In this document: positions 9,140-17,355 of the stretch, piece by piece
How the letters are laid out: each line of letters opens with the position of its first letter
Position numbering within the stretch: position 1 is the first letter of the stretch
Assembly: GCA_009760855.2 (NCBI GenBank)
Contig: WPIO01000218.1
Span: 242,690-306,689, forward strand
Direction of reading: 5' to 3'
DNA from: Cristatella mucedo
Taxonomy: Eukaryota > Bryozoa > Phylactolaemata > Cristatellidae
Length of the DNA: 64,000 nucleotides
Position numbers and translations under genes: made by a program
Notes under the pieces: generated by a model
Told to the model about the DNA's origin: nothing
The model's database searches: none
Seen by the model: only the letters and a program-made list of their open reading frames with translations

Positions 9140-9745
9140 CGCCATTCGTTCAAAATCCGCCACAAGCTTTACCCCGCCTAAAAAAAAGAGCAGCCTTGAT
9201 CACATCGCTCTACCTTCCAGCCTGATGTAGCTTTGCTCCGCCCGATATATCTTTGTCTCGCTTGCTTTAGTTTCGCCCTGCCTAATGCAGCATCACCTCG
9301 CGCTTTAGCGTAACTCAAACGAATAAGCGTTGCTCGGTCATGCGTTCTTAGTCGAGTGAGCCTCGACTTCGCTTGTACCTAACACCGCCCGTAACAGCGT
9401 CGCCTCGCTCGCCTTAGCCAGGCGCCGCCCGTTTAAAGAGCTAGCTGGTTAAACCGCCTCTTTTATTTAGCGACAGAGGAGTCCCAGCTAATAGCTATCA
9501 ACGCCGCATGCAGTGGACAAGAAAATATCGCGCACAGCAGAACTCGAACCCGCCACCCGGACGTGAAGAGCTAGCACCTTGCCGACTGGGCGAGCATGCT
9601 AGTACAAACGTCGCACGTTTCGCTTTAGCACTGCTCCGCCTGAAATATCCTCCCCGCAATAATTTAGCTTCGACCACCCGATTAAACTTCGCCGGGCCTG
9701 ATTTAGTTTCGCTCTACCCGAATTAGCGTCGCCCCACCCATGCCG
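9140..9745 (+). repeat. Degenerate ~22-bp minisatellite
   Basis: The block tttagcttcgcyccgccyga recurs in degenerate form many times. Clear units are at about 9215-9300, 9610-9640 and 9661-9740, where three or four follow directly head to tail. Weaker copies occur before the SINE, near 8390-8430. Copies are too diverged for exact phasing. The array is interrupted by the tRNA-like head at 9535-9606. Confidence 0.45.
9535..9606 (-). mobile_element. tRNA-like SINE head, minus strand
   Basis: Read on the minus strand there is an A-box-like GCCCAGTCGGCAAGG and, about 30 bases on, a B-box-like GGGTTCGAGTTC (plus-strand gaactcgaaccc at about 9540). The spacing fits a tRNA-derived promoter. No folded cloverleaf or tail could be confirmed, so this is a possible second SINE family rather than a tRNA gene. 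Confidence 0.4.
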
Positions 9746-9889
9746 CTCAAGCTTTGAAGGGTCATTCACGATTTCACATTGTTCAGCATGGAAGAGCGGA
9801 AATAAGGTGATAGATCGCGTAACGGCATCAACCTTTTTTCACCATTTTCGTTTCTCGAGGACATTTTATTAGGGTACGAACATTTGGCT

Positions 9890-10088
9890 GGGGGCCGTCC
9901 ATAAACGACGTCACGCACCTAGGGGGGGGTTCAGACTTCTGTGGTGTTATACTTGAAGACTTATAGAAACTTAGCTTTGCGACGTTATATTTGAATGGGA
10001 GTCTGCCTTTTTGTGACGACTTGTGACGAGGGGGAGGGGGGGTGAAAAATCGGTCAAAATCACGTGACGTCGTTTATGGACGGCCCCC
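9890..10088. mobile_element. 199-bp MITE with 26-bp perfect terminal inverted repeats
   Basis: The left end at 9890-9915 begins GGGGGCCGTCCATAAACGAC. The right end (10063-10088) is its exact inverse complement over 26 bases. The interior is 147 bp, non-coding and G-run-rich. This is a non-autonomous DNA transposon. No convincing target-site duplication is seen, so I do not assign a superfamily. Confidence 0.8.
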
Positions 10089-10564
10089 TGCCTATTTCCA
10101 CCTAATGGAATCGCCATATTTTAATCAGTTATAAATGTATCAAATGGTTGCTGATTTTTCCAGCATAAGCACACTATAAATTGCTAATTGTTAAGTTTGA
10201 GGCTCCCTTCAGGGTCCATAGCTAAGCTGGAATTCAAAATCAGAAAGGAGAGTCGAAACCTCAATATTTTCAGCCCTGCCTAATTCTGCTTACGTCGGGA
10301 TTGCCAGCAGAATTTTCTAAAGTTACTTTGGCTCGTGCGACGTTAATGTTAACACCTGCATAGATAATAAATTAAAACCTACATAGATAATACTTTCCGC
10401 CAACAAAGAATTCCTTAGTGATGTAGCCCTTGCCGTAGCTGACCCAGTGCCGTACAGAAAATGAAAATGATGAGCAATAAATTCAAATCGAATGACTTGT
10501 GAGAATCTTTTATATTGTGTAACATACCGACAAAACAAATTTATAGTAAGCTGTGAATACTTTC
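10089..10564. other. No supported gene
   Basis: AT-richer non-coding sequence between the MITE and a LINE fragment. Short frames only, and no repeat of the families seen elsewhere. Confidence 0.4.
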
Positions 10565-11045
10565 GTTTTCAACTCTAGTAATAATAATAATATAATAATA
10601 ATGTACTTGATAAAGCACCCTCAGAGAACTTAATCTCTTTCTGGGCGCTTTACATTTGCTGCAAAGGGAAATACAATTGAATGGTAAGTAAAATCATGCT
10701 TGAAAAACAAACAAAATGAATAATATGGTTAGGGTTAGGAGTGACATGCACAGGGTCGGCATGCAAATGTGGTTAGTGGCAGCATGCAGTGTAAGCACGC
10801 ATAAGCACATGAAAGACGAATCACAGGGACCTACTAAATGCTGTCCTAAACAGATGTGTTTGCAAGTTCCTTTTAAATGTGGTCAGGTCAGGGGATGTTC
10901 TGACTCAGGTTGGGAGGGGGTTCCAAGCTTTAGGAGCATACGAACTAAATGCACGGTCTCCAAAGGATTTAAGGTTTGTACGAGGTATTTGTAGGCTGTT
11001 GGATTCCGAAAAGCGGGTGGTACGAGGCTTATCCTGTGGTAAGTC
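10565..11045 (-). mobile_element. LINE-A 3' fragment
   Basis: Starts on the plus strand with an (AAT)n-type tail, then the inverse complement of the LINE-A 3' hairpin (agcaccctcagagaacttaa, near 10614), then the inverse of the LINE-A C-terminal ORF up to about 11045. Matches the plus-strand LINE-A copies at 21765-22285 and 28298-28825. 5' truncated. Confidence 0.8.
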
Positions 11046-11667
11046 GGTATGGCGTCCCTTAAAAAAAAAAAGAAATATCAAAATGGATCGGATTTCTTGG
11101 GGAGCGAAATCCTTACATCATTGCAGCATATTTCTACCTCCTGACTCAAGTCTGACAAGATTGACATATCATACAAATACAATTTGCAGAAGATTTATAG
11201 TTTTTGCTTGTTAGCGGAGGATGATCCCCTGATGCACCGTCTTATTGAGGATGATCCGCTGATGCACCTTCTTATTGAGAATGATCTGCTGATGCACCTT
11301 TTTATTGAGTGGCCATTACATTTTTCGTTAACAAGTTTTAGCGATATATTGTACAGGGTTTTTCGTACTAGTTAGGCAGTCCGTGCGTGACAATATGCTG
11401 TCAATTAAATACAGAATAATAATTTCGTAATAAGCTGTATATATCTGCTAATTTGATTTTTTCATAGGCAGTCTTATGTTTTTAAAATATTCAGCCCGTT
11501 TACTGTGTTGCAGTCAGCAGTAGAAAAACAACGAATATATTTTACATACACTACGAGAAATTTCGAATACAACTAGCAATTTTTCCTAGCTATGAAGTGC
11601 TTCACTGCTTCGGATATTGCAATACGAGTCATTTTTGATGAGACATAAAACATTATTAGCACAATAT
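11046..11667. other. No supported gene; small tandem repeat
   Basis: About three degenerate units of a ~31-bp sequence (gatgatccnctgatgcaccnt and flanking cttattgag) lie at about 11219-11310. The rest is AT-rich non-coding sequence. If the 11668-11859 exon is real, part of this would be its 3' UTR on the minus strand. No clear AATAAA was found at a suitable distance. Confidence 0.4.
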
Positions 11668-11859
11668 TCAGACAAGCAAGTAAATAATAGCAGGGTTTTC
11701 AAGTCCAAAGAAATTTACAACGAGTCCATCTCGAATTAAAATTCTATTCCCGACGTGTAGTTTGCTGTACATAGCTTCCTGCAGAATTTCATCTTCTCCC
11801 ATGGTTTCTGTGTAGCTGATAAGATCTCCATTGTCGATATTTGTCGTCACTTGTAATAC
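11668..11859 (-). CDS. Candidate terminal exon of a host gene
   Basis: Minus-strand frame of 63 residues plus stop. It begins VLQVTTNIDNGD directly after a strong acceptor (pyrimidine-rich ccttttcttttgttgaag) and ends IIYLLV-stop. Codon use is ordinary, no repeat family matches it, and the frame starts in phase 0 at the acceptor. I recognise no domain; the sequence is mixed helix and strand with TMGEDEILQEAMYSKL. It may be the last exon of the same minus-strand gene as the 28-kb and 31-kb exons, but that is inference from strand and phase only. Confidence 0.4.
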   Translation of the reverse strand, partial: VLQVTTNIDNGDLISYTETMGEDEILQEAMYSKLHVGNRILIRDGLVVNFFGLENPAIIYLLV

Positions 11860-11989
11860 CTTCAACAAAAGAAAAGGCTGGATCTTCTTGAACTAATTCA
11901 TTGATAACAAAAAATGCAATCTATTATCATTGTGGGTACACAAGAGGCTCCAGTCAATGCATTTACCAAGGCCCTACGCGATTGCAAAA

Positions 11990-12232
11990 TCACGCTGGCT
12001 TCATATACATGCACTTGGCTGCTTTAAGGAAAATTAATGATAAAATAAATGACCGTTCGTCGACATGACCGGATCGTTGACCTCTCGAATGACAAAACTT
12101 GCTGATGTCTACTGCGATTCTATGGATTTTAGATACTATATTCCTGTGCTCAAAGACCGTTAGGTAAAGAAAAATCTGCTCTGCATCTCCTATACTGTAT
12201 AATTCGCTACTACAATTCATAGGCATTAACAT
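11990..12232 (-). CDS. Possible host exon, helical
   Basis: Minus-strand frame with coding-like composition. The best part is DAEQIFLYLTVFEHRNIVSKI and the following IAVDISKFCHS. A possible acceptor (tatacagtatag) precedes it at about 12190 and a possible donor (GAGAG|GTCAAC) follows at about 12082. An exon with these limits would end in phase 1, which does not match the phase-0 start of the 11859 exon. It may use another donor or be a terminal exon. No family recognised. Confidence 0.27.
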   Translation of the reverse strand: MLMPMNCSSELYSIGDAEQIFLYLTVFEHRNIVSKIHRIAVDISKFCHSRGQRSGHVDERSFILSLIFLKAAKCMYMKPA

Positions 12233-12259
12233 CTACTATTCTTTTGTCGACTGCGACAC

Positions 12260-12498
12260 CTTTTTTCAGACCATGCGGGACAGCTACTTCCACATTACTC
12301 ACTATCACAAGTGCCCTCCTGACTCAGCTATGCTGTTCAATTTCTCTCTCCTTAGTGGCAAGACACCTGTCGGCGAACGAGTGGCTGCCGGATGCAGCGT
12401 AGGCTCAGACTGCAGAGTGTGCCATTGAAACATTTCCTGCGTAATAGCCACTTATCGGCATGGCCTTGTGGAGTTGCAGATGACGATACATTATAATA
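12260..12498 (+). mobile_element. LINE-B 3' fragment, diverged
   Basis: Encodes a degraded LINE-B C-terminus: ctacttccacattactcact, then the Ser/Leu block, ending with the gtggagttgcagatgacgat 3' end seen in other LINE-B copies. Many substitutions, so an old copy. Confidence 0.6.
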
Positions 12499-12499
12499 C

Positions 12500-12699
12500 G
12501 TTAAACGTCCTTAGCGAAAGCCACGGCCATACCAGCAAAGCAATCACAAGTCGAATACCATATAGCTGTCAACACAGGGCATGTCAACCTCACACCTTAC
12601 TAGCAAGTTCCAGTCTGGCTTTAGAGCTGATCACTTCACAGAGTCAGCATTGCTTAGGGTATACAACGACCTACTTCAAAATGCATACATGGGTAGAGT
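12500..12699 (+). mobile_element. LINE-A, left half split by gypsy element
   Basis: Encodes a degraded N-terminal reverse-transcriptase stretch (region of SGFRADH and SALLRVYNDLLQ), ending exactly where the gypsy LTR starts. The same ORF resumes at 20923 with RVFLLVLLDLSAAFD. The last four bases (12696-12699, gagt) are repeated at 20923-20926 as the target-site duplication of the gypsy element. Confidence 0.75.
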
Positions 12700-13060
12700 T
12701 GCACTGGTGCAGCTCTCAGCTTAGCCGCGATGGGAGCCCTTGCCTTAGAGGGGGGGGTCGACTAGGGCGCCTAGTCCAGACCCAGCTCCTGACTCACCTA
12801 GCTCAGGTTAGAATGGAGCTTTATGCAGGCGATGCGGTTAGGAGATGGAGCGACTAATGTGGTTGTCTTAGCGGGTTCGACTTGGACAGCTAGTACAAGC
12901 CCGACTCCTGGTCTACCCGCTAAAGTTAGAATGAAACCTGGTGCAGACGTTGCGGTCAGGATGTGCACCGACTAATATGCTGAAGTAGAAATAGCAGCGG
13001 CGCGCGAGGTCAGGAGTGGAAAGGAGAGAGAATATAATGAGACGAGTGAGAGCTTACTCG

Positions 13061-13354
13061 GACAGCTTGGGTAGTCGAGAGAGACTACGCCCCGAGAGCT
13101 GAGAGAGCTTGGGTAGTCGAGAGAGACTACGCCCCGAGAGCTGAGACAGCTTGGGTAGTCGAGAGAGACTACGCCCCGAGAGCTGAGAGAGCTTGGGTAG
13201 TCGAGAGAGACTACGCCCAGAGAGCTGAGACAGCTTGGGTAGTCGAGAGAGACTACGCCCCGAGAGCTGAGACAGCTTGGGTAGTCGAGAGAGACTACGC
13301 CCCGAGAGCTGAGACAGCTTGGGTAGTCGAGCAGAGACGACGCCCCGAGAGCTC
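13061..13354 (+). repeat. 42-bp hairpin tandem repeats in the 5' LTR
   Basis: Seven head-to-tail units start at 13061, 13103, 13145, 13187, 13229, 13271 and 13313; the last is a variant (cagagacgac). Each unit contains GTAGTC-GAGAGA-GACTAC, a perfect 6-bp stem with a 6-base loop, extended by partly paired CTTGGG and CCCCGAG arms. The array lies just downstream of the TATA box and so may be transcribed as a row of hairpins in the leader. Confidence 0.9.
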
Positions 13355-13551
13355 AGGGCTGCAGCTTGGTAGTCGAGGCGAGACTACGCTTCAAGAGCAC
13401 GAGAGGCAAACCTACGGCGACGAACAGCTAAGTGCAACTTAGACTTCGCAGTTGTGTTCTGCCGGGCTACTCAGTTAGCTGCTCGTATCTTTGGGGTGCT
13501 GTAGCAACCCGCCCTTCGCAATTGCTAGCGACGCGCGCATAGGTTAGTGTA

Positions 13552-13707
13552 TTATACCCGGGCTTCGGGAGTTCGCGAAGTTAACTCCGTCGGTCCGGTA
13601 CGCGCCGCGTAAACGCACAGGGTAGTTGGTTATACTCGGGCTTCGGGAGTTCGCGCAGTTAACTCCGTCGGTCCGGTACGCGCCGCGTAAAGCGCTTGCG
13701 CCGGCGC
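13552..13707 (+). repeat. 78-bp tandem duplication in the 5' LTR
   Basis: Two copies of ttatacycgggcttcgggag and the following sequence start at 13552 and 13630, with few differences. The same duplication is present in the 3' LTR at about 20627-20780. Confidence 0.85.
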
Positions 13708-13848
13708 GTAACCACTACTAACAGGCCCACAATAAACTGTTGCTTTCGGCACCCAGTTGTGGCCGCCTGTGTTTTAACCGCACTGCAGCACTGCATCACA
13801 CAGTCCACCGGTAGAGAACCGGGGGACGAACCTCTACGCGGTTACATT

Positions 13849-13860
13849 TGGTGACCCTGC
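13849..13860 (+). promoter_or_regulatory. Probable primer-binding site
   Basis: TGGTGACCCTGC lies two bases after the 5' LTR. Its first nine bases match the complement of the 3' end of animal tRNA-Trp (TGGTGACCC), which is used as primer by some animal gypsy elements. The match degrades after that, so the primer identity is tentative. Confidence 0.55.
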
Positions 13861-13903
13861 TTTTGATTCGAAACACTTGCAACCTTCTTGATTGGACGTG
13901 GGG

Positions 13904-16022
13904 ATGGCGTCGTTTAACGGTTCGGGGCTATTGAATAACTCCGGCCCAGCGTTCGACATTCTGCAGGCGAGCATAAACGATCGCGCTATTTTTGCTTCGA
14001 TCAGTCGCGATTTGACTGAGCGTTTACGCGTGCTTGAGGAAGAGAACGCGCAGCTACGCGCGGCGGCGGCTTCGCGGGTCAGCCGCCCCAGCGCCAGCAC
14101 ACCAGCCGGGTCGGTAACTTCGCCGCCGACCGGCACCCCGCCAGCTGCGCCGCACGGTGCTCCGACCGTACTTCATTCGCCATCGCAGTACGTGGTCGGT
14201 CTCTTACCGCACCCGGAGGGGTATGCTGCGCCCACCGCCTTGCGACGCGCCGTACGTTACGACGTGCCCGGCAGGAGTCGCTCCGCCGCACGCTGCTCAT
14301 GCTTCGCACGCTGCTCATGCTTCGCACGCTGCTCATGCTTCGCACGCTGCTCATGCTTCGCACGCTGCTCATGCTTCGCACGCTGCTCATGCTGCTTCGC
14401 ACGCTGCTCATGCTTCGCACGCTGCTCATGCTTCGCACGCTGCTCATGCTTCGCACGCTGCTCATGCTTCGCACGCTGCTCATGCTTCGCACGCTGCTCA
14501 TGCTTCGCACGCTGCGACCGCTATCTTTCCTTCACCCCGCGCGGAGCCTTTTTCTGCTAACCCTGCTTCCGGTGGCGCGGCGAGCTATCCGCGGCCGGAC
14601 CATTCGGAAAAGCCACAGGCGCACTCGGACGCCGCCCTTATTTTCACGCCGGCGGCTAATGCGAGCGGAGACTACGCCCGACCTGTCGCTAGCCCGCGCG
14701 CTGAGCAGACTCCTCGCACGGCTGAGCCGGCATTGCCGAGCCGGATCTTCGTTGTGCCCGCACCCACAGCCTCATTTGACGGGAGCGTAGAGGCCTCGCC
14801 GCTGCAACTGGCACCTTTCCGGGGGGACCTGACGGACTCCTTCCCACGGTGGATCAGCGACTATGAGGTACTTTCTAGGTCCTGCGGATGGTCTCCGGAC
14901 CTTCAGCTATTGCGCTTGGGGGCATATTTTCGCGGCCGAGCGCTCGACGTATATTGCTCGGTCTATGAACGGCTCTGCGCTGAGCCAGGCCAGCGATGTA
15001 CATTTGAGGAAATGAAAGGTGAACTGGTGCGAACGTTCACCGCTGGCGTGCGTCGCGATGCTGTTCGCGGGGCCCTACACGGTTGTCGCCAGGGCGCTTC
15101 GCAAAGCGTTTATGATTTCTATAGACACCTTGTAGATACTGCAGCCGTCGCTTACCCTACTACTCTGCAGGCGGACCATGACGCTATGGTCCTCTCCTTG
15201 TTCATTGGGGGCCTTCATCCCGACATTAGCGGCGCCGTCTTTGCCAAAGACTGTGCCTGCCTAGACGAAGCTCTAGCTTTCGTTGAAAGATGCGAAGCCA
15301 ACCCTCGCTTCTTCAGTCGCGGGGCTGCTTCTGCCGCGAACGCCGGCGACCAAGGCCACCCATACCCATCAGGAAGGGATAGGGCCCCTATTTCGCGCGA
15401 TATAGAGAGTAAGGTGGATGCATTGGCCGGGCAAATGACCAAGGTGTGTGACCTGCTTGCCGAGGGGAAGAGGGAAAACTTCGACCCCACCCGTAGACAA
15501 TCATACGAGCCCCGCCCGGCGCCGCGTAAGCCCTTTAATTCTTCATCCGGCTTCCATACCAAGGAAGGCCGCCCCCTCTGCAGGATTTGTTCCAAACCAG
15601 GCCACACCGCTGGTAACTGCCCACAGGCCGACCTGACCATCGGGCGTAGGCCATTCGCACACAACAGTCGGCGGTCCGACGACCGGGTGCAGGCTGCCAT
15701 GGGTCACAGGAATGGCTGGGCGGACGCAGGACGTGGCAGGCCGTTCCATTACGAGTCGGCTGATCGAAGCCCTAGCGAGCCAGTATGCTACAATCCAGGT
15801 GGTTCCCCTCCACACCTTTCGGCCTGGCAACCCCATGGGCCGGAATCTTCCGGTTCTCTTGGTGGGAGTAGGGACGCGAACTATGCTTCGGCTGGGTGGA
15901 TACCTTCATCCTCGACCGGCGTCCAGACACAGCCCATGGCTGGCCAGGTATCTGAGAGCGGTTTTGGTCGTGATGGCTGCGGTTTCTGGGACGCTCGGTC
16001 GGCACCGTCTCAACAGGAGTGA
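13904..16022 (+). pseudogene. gag: gag, with one frameshift
   Basis: The native ATG is probably 13904 (MASFNGSGLL), followed by a short coiled coil (about DLTERLRVLEEENAQLRA) and a Pro/Ala-rich linker. That frame runs on to 14560, but the main gag frame is the one open from 14157 to the stop at 16020-16022. A 1-base indel near 14210-14285 must separate them. Next come an expanded 18-bp repeat encoding HAAHAS units, a gypsy-type capsid region (about 14800-15320, with FPRWISDYEVLSRS and YDFYRHLVDTA) and one CCHC zinc knuckle (CRICSKPGHTAGNC, about 15579-15620). Gag packages the element RNA into particles. Confidence 0.88.
14288..14515 (+). repeat. 18-bp coding tandem repeat in gag
   Basis: About twelve copies of cacgctgctcatgcttcg run head to tail, encoding six-residue HAAHAS units in the gag frame. 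One unit carries an extra gct. The same bases read CSCFAR or LRTLLM in other frames, which produces spurious overlapping frames on both strands. Expansion by slippage is likely and may tie in with the frameshift just upstream. Confidence 0.9.
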
Positions 16023-16026
16023 CTAG
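16020..16026 (+). promoter_or_regulatory. Possible stop-codon readthrough signal UGA-CUA-G
   Basis: The gag stop is TGA followed immediately by CTAG. The protease continues in the same frame from 16023 with no further stop until after the protease. UGA CUA, and especially UGA CUA G, is the best known high-readthrough context in alphaviruses and in some animal genes. Seen here: context and frame continuity. Inferred: that Gag-Pol is made by readthrough. Confidence 0.6.
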
Positions 16027-16553
16027 CACGGGCGCCGATGCGGCATGAAGCCGTGGACACCGGGCCCCCCGCCCCACACACCATCGCCCCACACACCATC
16101 GCGCTGGTGAAGGTGAATGGTGTCCTGATCCCTGCACTATGGGACACCGGTGCGAATATTTCCTTGATATCGGCCTCCCTCGCCCAACGGTTGTGTCTCC
16201 CCTTATCGATGGTGTTTGTTCGGGCCTCCAGTATAACGGGTTCTACCCTACCTATAATCGGGGCCGTGACAGCGAGCGTGCAAGTGGGAAGCATCACCCG
16301 CGAGCACCAATTGTATGTCACCACCGAGTCTCTGCAACCGCTGCTGCTGGGTACCAACTTTCTTGCTACTCTACCGCCCGTCACGTACGACTATAGGCAC
16401 GGAGCCGTGCAGGTGGGTGACCACCATCTACCGCTTGTAGGTCCCTCTGAGGCTGTACCTCCTCCGCCCCAGGTGTGCCTTGCGACAGACATCACGATTG
16501 CCCCACGCTGCCAACGCTTACTGCAGGGCGTAATGGAGGGACCCCTACATTAG
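16023..16553 (+). CDS. pro: Aspartic protease of the gypsy element
   Basis: In frame with gag after its TGA. The active-site motif is DTGAN (Asp codon at 16143-16145, context ALWDTGANISLIS), and the flap region and a later LLLGTNFL match retropepsins. The frame ends at a TAG at 16551-16553, but pol sequence continues at once in another frame. The stop is therefore best explained by a 1-base indel near 16548. The enzyme would cleave Gag-Pol in the particle. Confidence 0.85.
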   Translation, partial: LARAPMRHEAVDTGPPAPHTIAPHTIALVKVNGVLIPALWDTGANISLISASLAQRLCLPLSMVFVRASSITGSTLPIIGAVTASVQVGSITREHQLYVTTESLQPLLLGTNFLATLPPVTYDYRHGAVQVGDHHLPLVGPSEAVPPPPQVCLATDITIAPRCQRLLQGVMEGPLH

Positions 16554-17355
16554 GTCTTCTCCTTTTCGAGGCAAATGCTGACCGACTTAATGGTAAAGGG
16601 CTCACAGCTGCTCGGGCCGTGGTGGCTCCGATGGGCGGACTTCTGCCAGTTAGAATCTTAAATATGTCAACATGTCCGGTTTTTCTGAAAAAAGGGACCT
16701 GCATCGGCTTCGCTGAACCGGTGTTCCCTGCCGCCAACTCTCCTGACAGACGGCCCCCCACCAACCGCGTGGGCTTCGTCGGTACGGATAGTGTGCAATT
16801 CAACCTATCCCAGTCGGATCTCTCTGAGACCCAGAAAAGAGCCCTCACTCAATTGTTGTCGACCTTTTGCGATGTATTCGCGACCAACAATCTGGACCTC
16901 GGCCTAATGGACTCTGTCACCCACAGGATTGACACTCGCAACGCAGCGCCTATTCAATGTAGGCCGTATCCGGTCCCCCAGGCCCTGCGACACGAAATTG
17001 TCCATCAGATCGACGATATGTTGGAAGGAGGAATCATTGAGCCCAGTGTTGGCCCGTGGTCCTCTCCTGTCATCCTGGTGAAGAAGAAGGATGGTACTTA
17101 CCGGTTCTGCCTATACTATAGGAAGTTGAACTCGGTCACTGTTAAGGACTGTTATCCGCTACCTCGACCCGATGAGGTCAGCCAGTTGTTGGGTGGGGCA
17201 CGCTACTTTAGTACGCTAGATTTAGCATCGGGATATTGGCAGGTTGCCGTTCACCCCGACGATAGACAGAAGACTGCGTTCACCACTTATCGAGGGAAAT
17301 TCCAATTTTTGAAAATGAGTTTCGGGCTATGTAATGCGCCTAGCACATTTCAGGC
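16540..17355 (+). pseudogene. pol: Reverse transcriptase, N-terminal part (shifted frame)
   Basis: The open frame 16475-17443 holds gypsy RT fingers and palm: RPYPVPQALRHEIVHQ, GIIEPSVGPWSSPVILVKKK, YFSTLDLASGYWQV (motif A with catalytic Asp) and FQFLKMSFGLCNAPSTFQ. After APSTFQ the frame becomes meaningless and the RT continues in the gag/protease frame from about 17350. This segment is bounded by two compensating indels. The usual RFCVDYRKLN block reads RFCLYYRKLN, an Asp-to-Tyr change. Confidence 0.88.

Larger units (their letters stand above)
12700..13846 (+). repeat. 5' LTR, 1147 bp
   Basis: Begins TG and ends CA. Contains a TATA-like TATAAT at 13033-13038, seven 42-bp hairpin repeats from 13061, a 78-bp tandem duplication (13552 and 13630) and a polyadenylation signal AATAAA at 13731-13736. 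It is about 130 bp longer than the 3' LTR, mostly because of three extra 42-bp units. Confidence 0.92.

Noticed and set aside
14079-14790. Overlapping frames MLRTLL, CSCFAR and MSSVRS repeats across gag
   Set aside because: Shadow translations of the 18-bp gag repeat; only the HAAHAS frame is gag.
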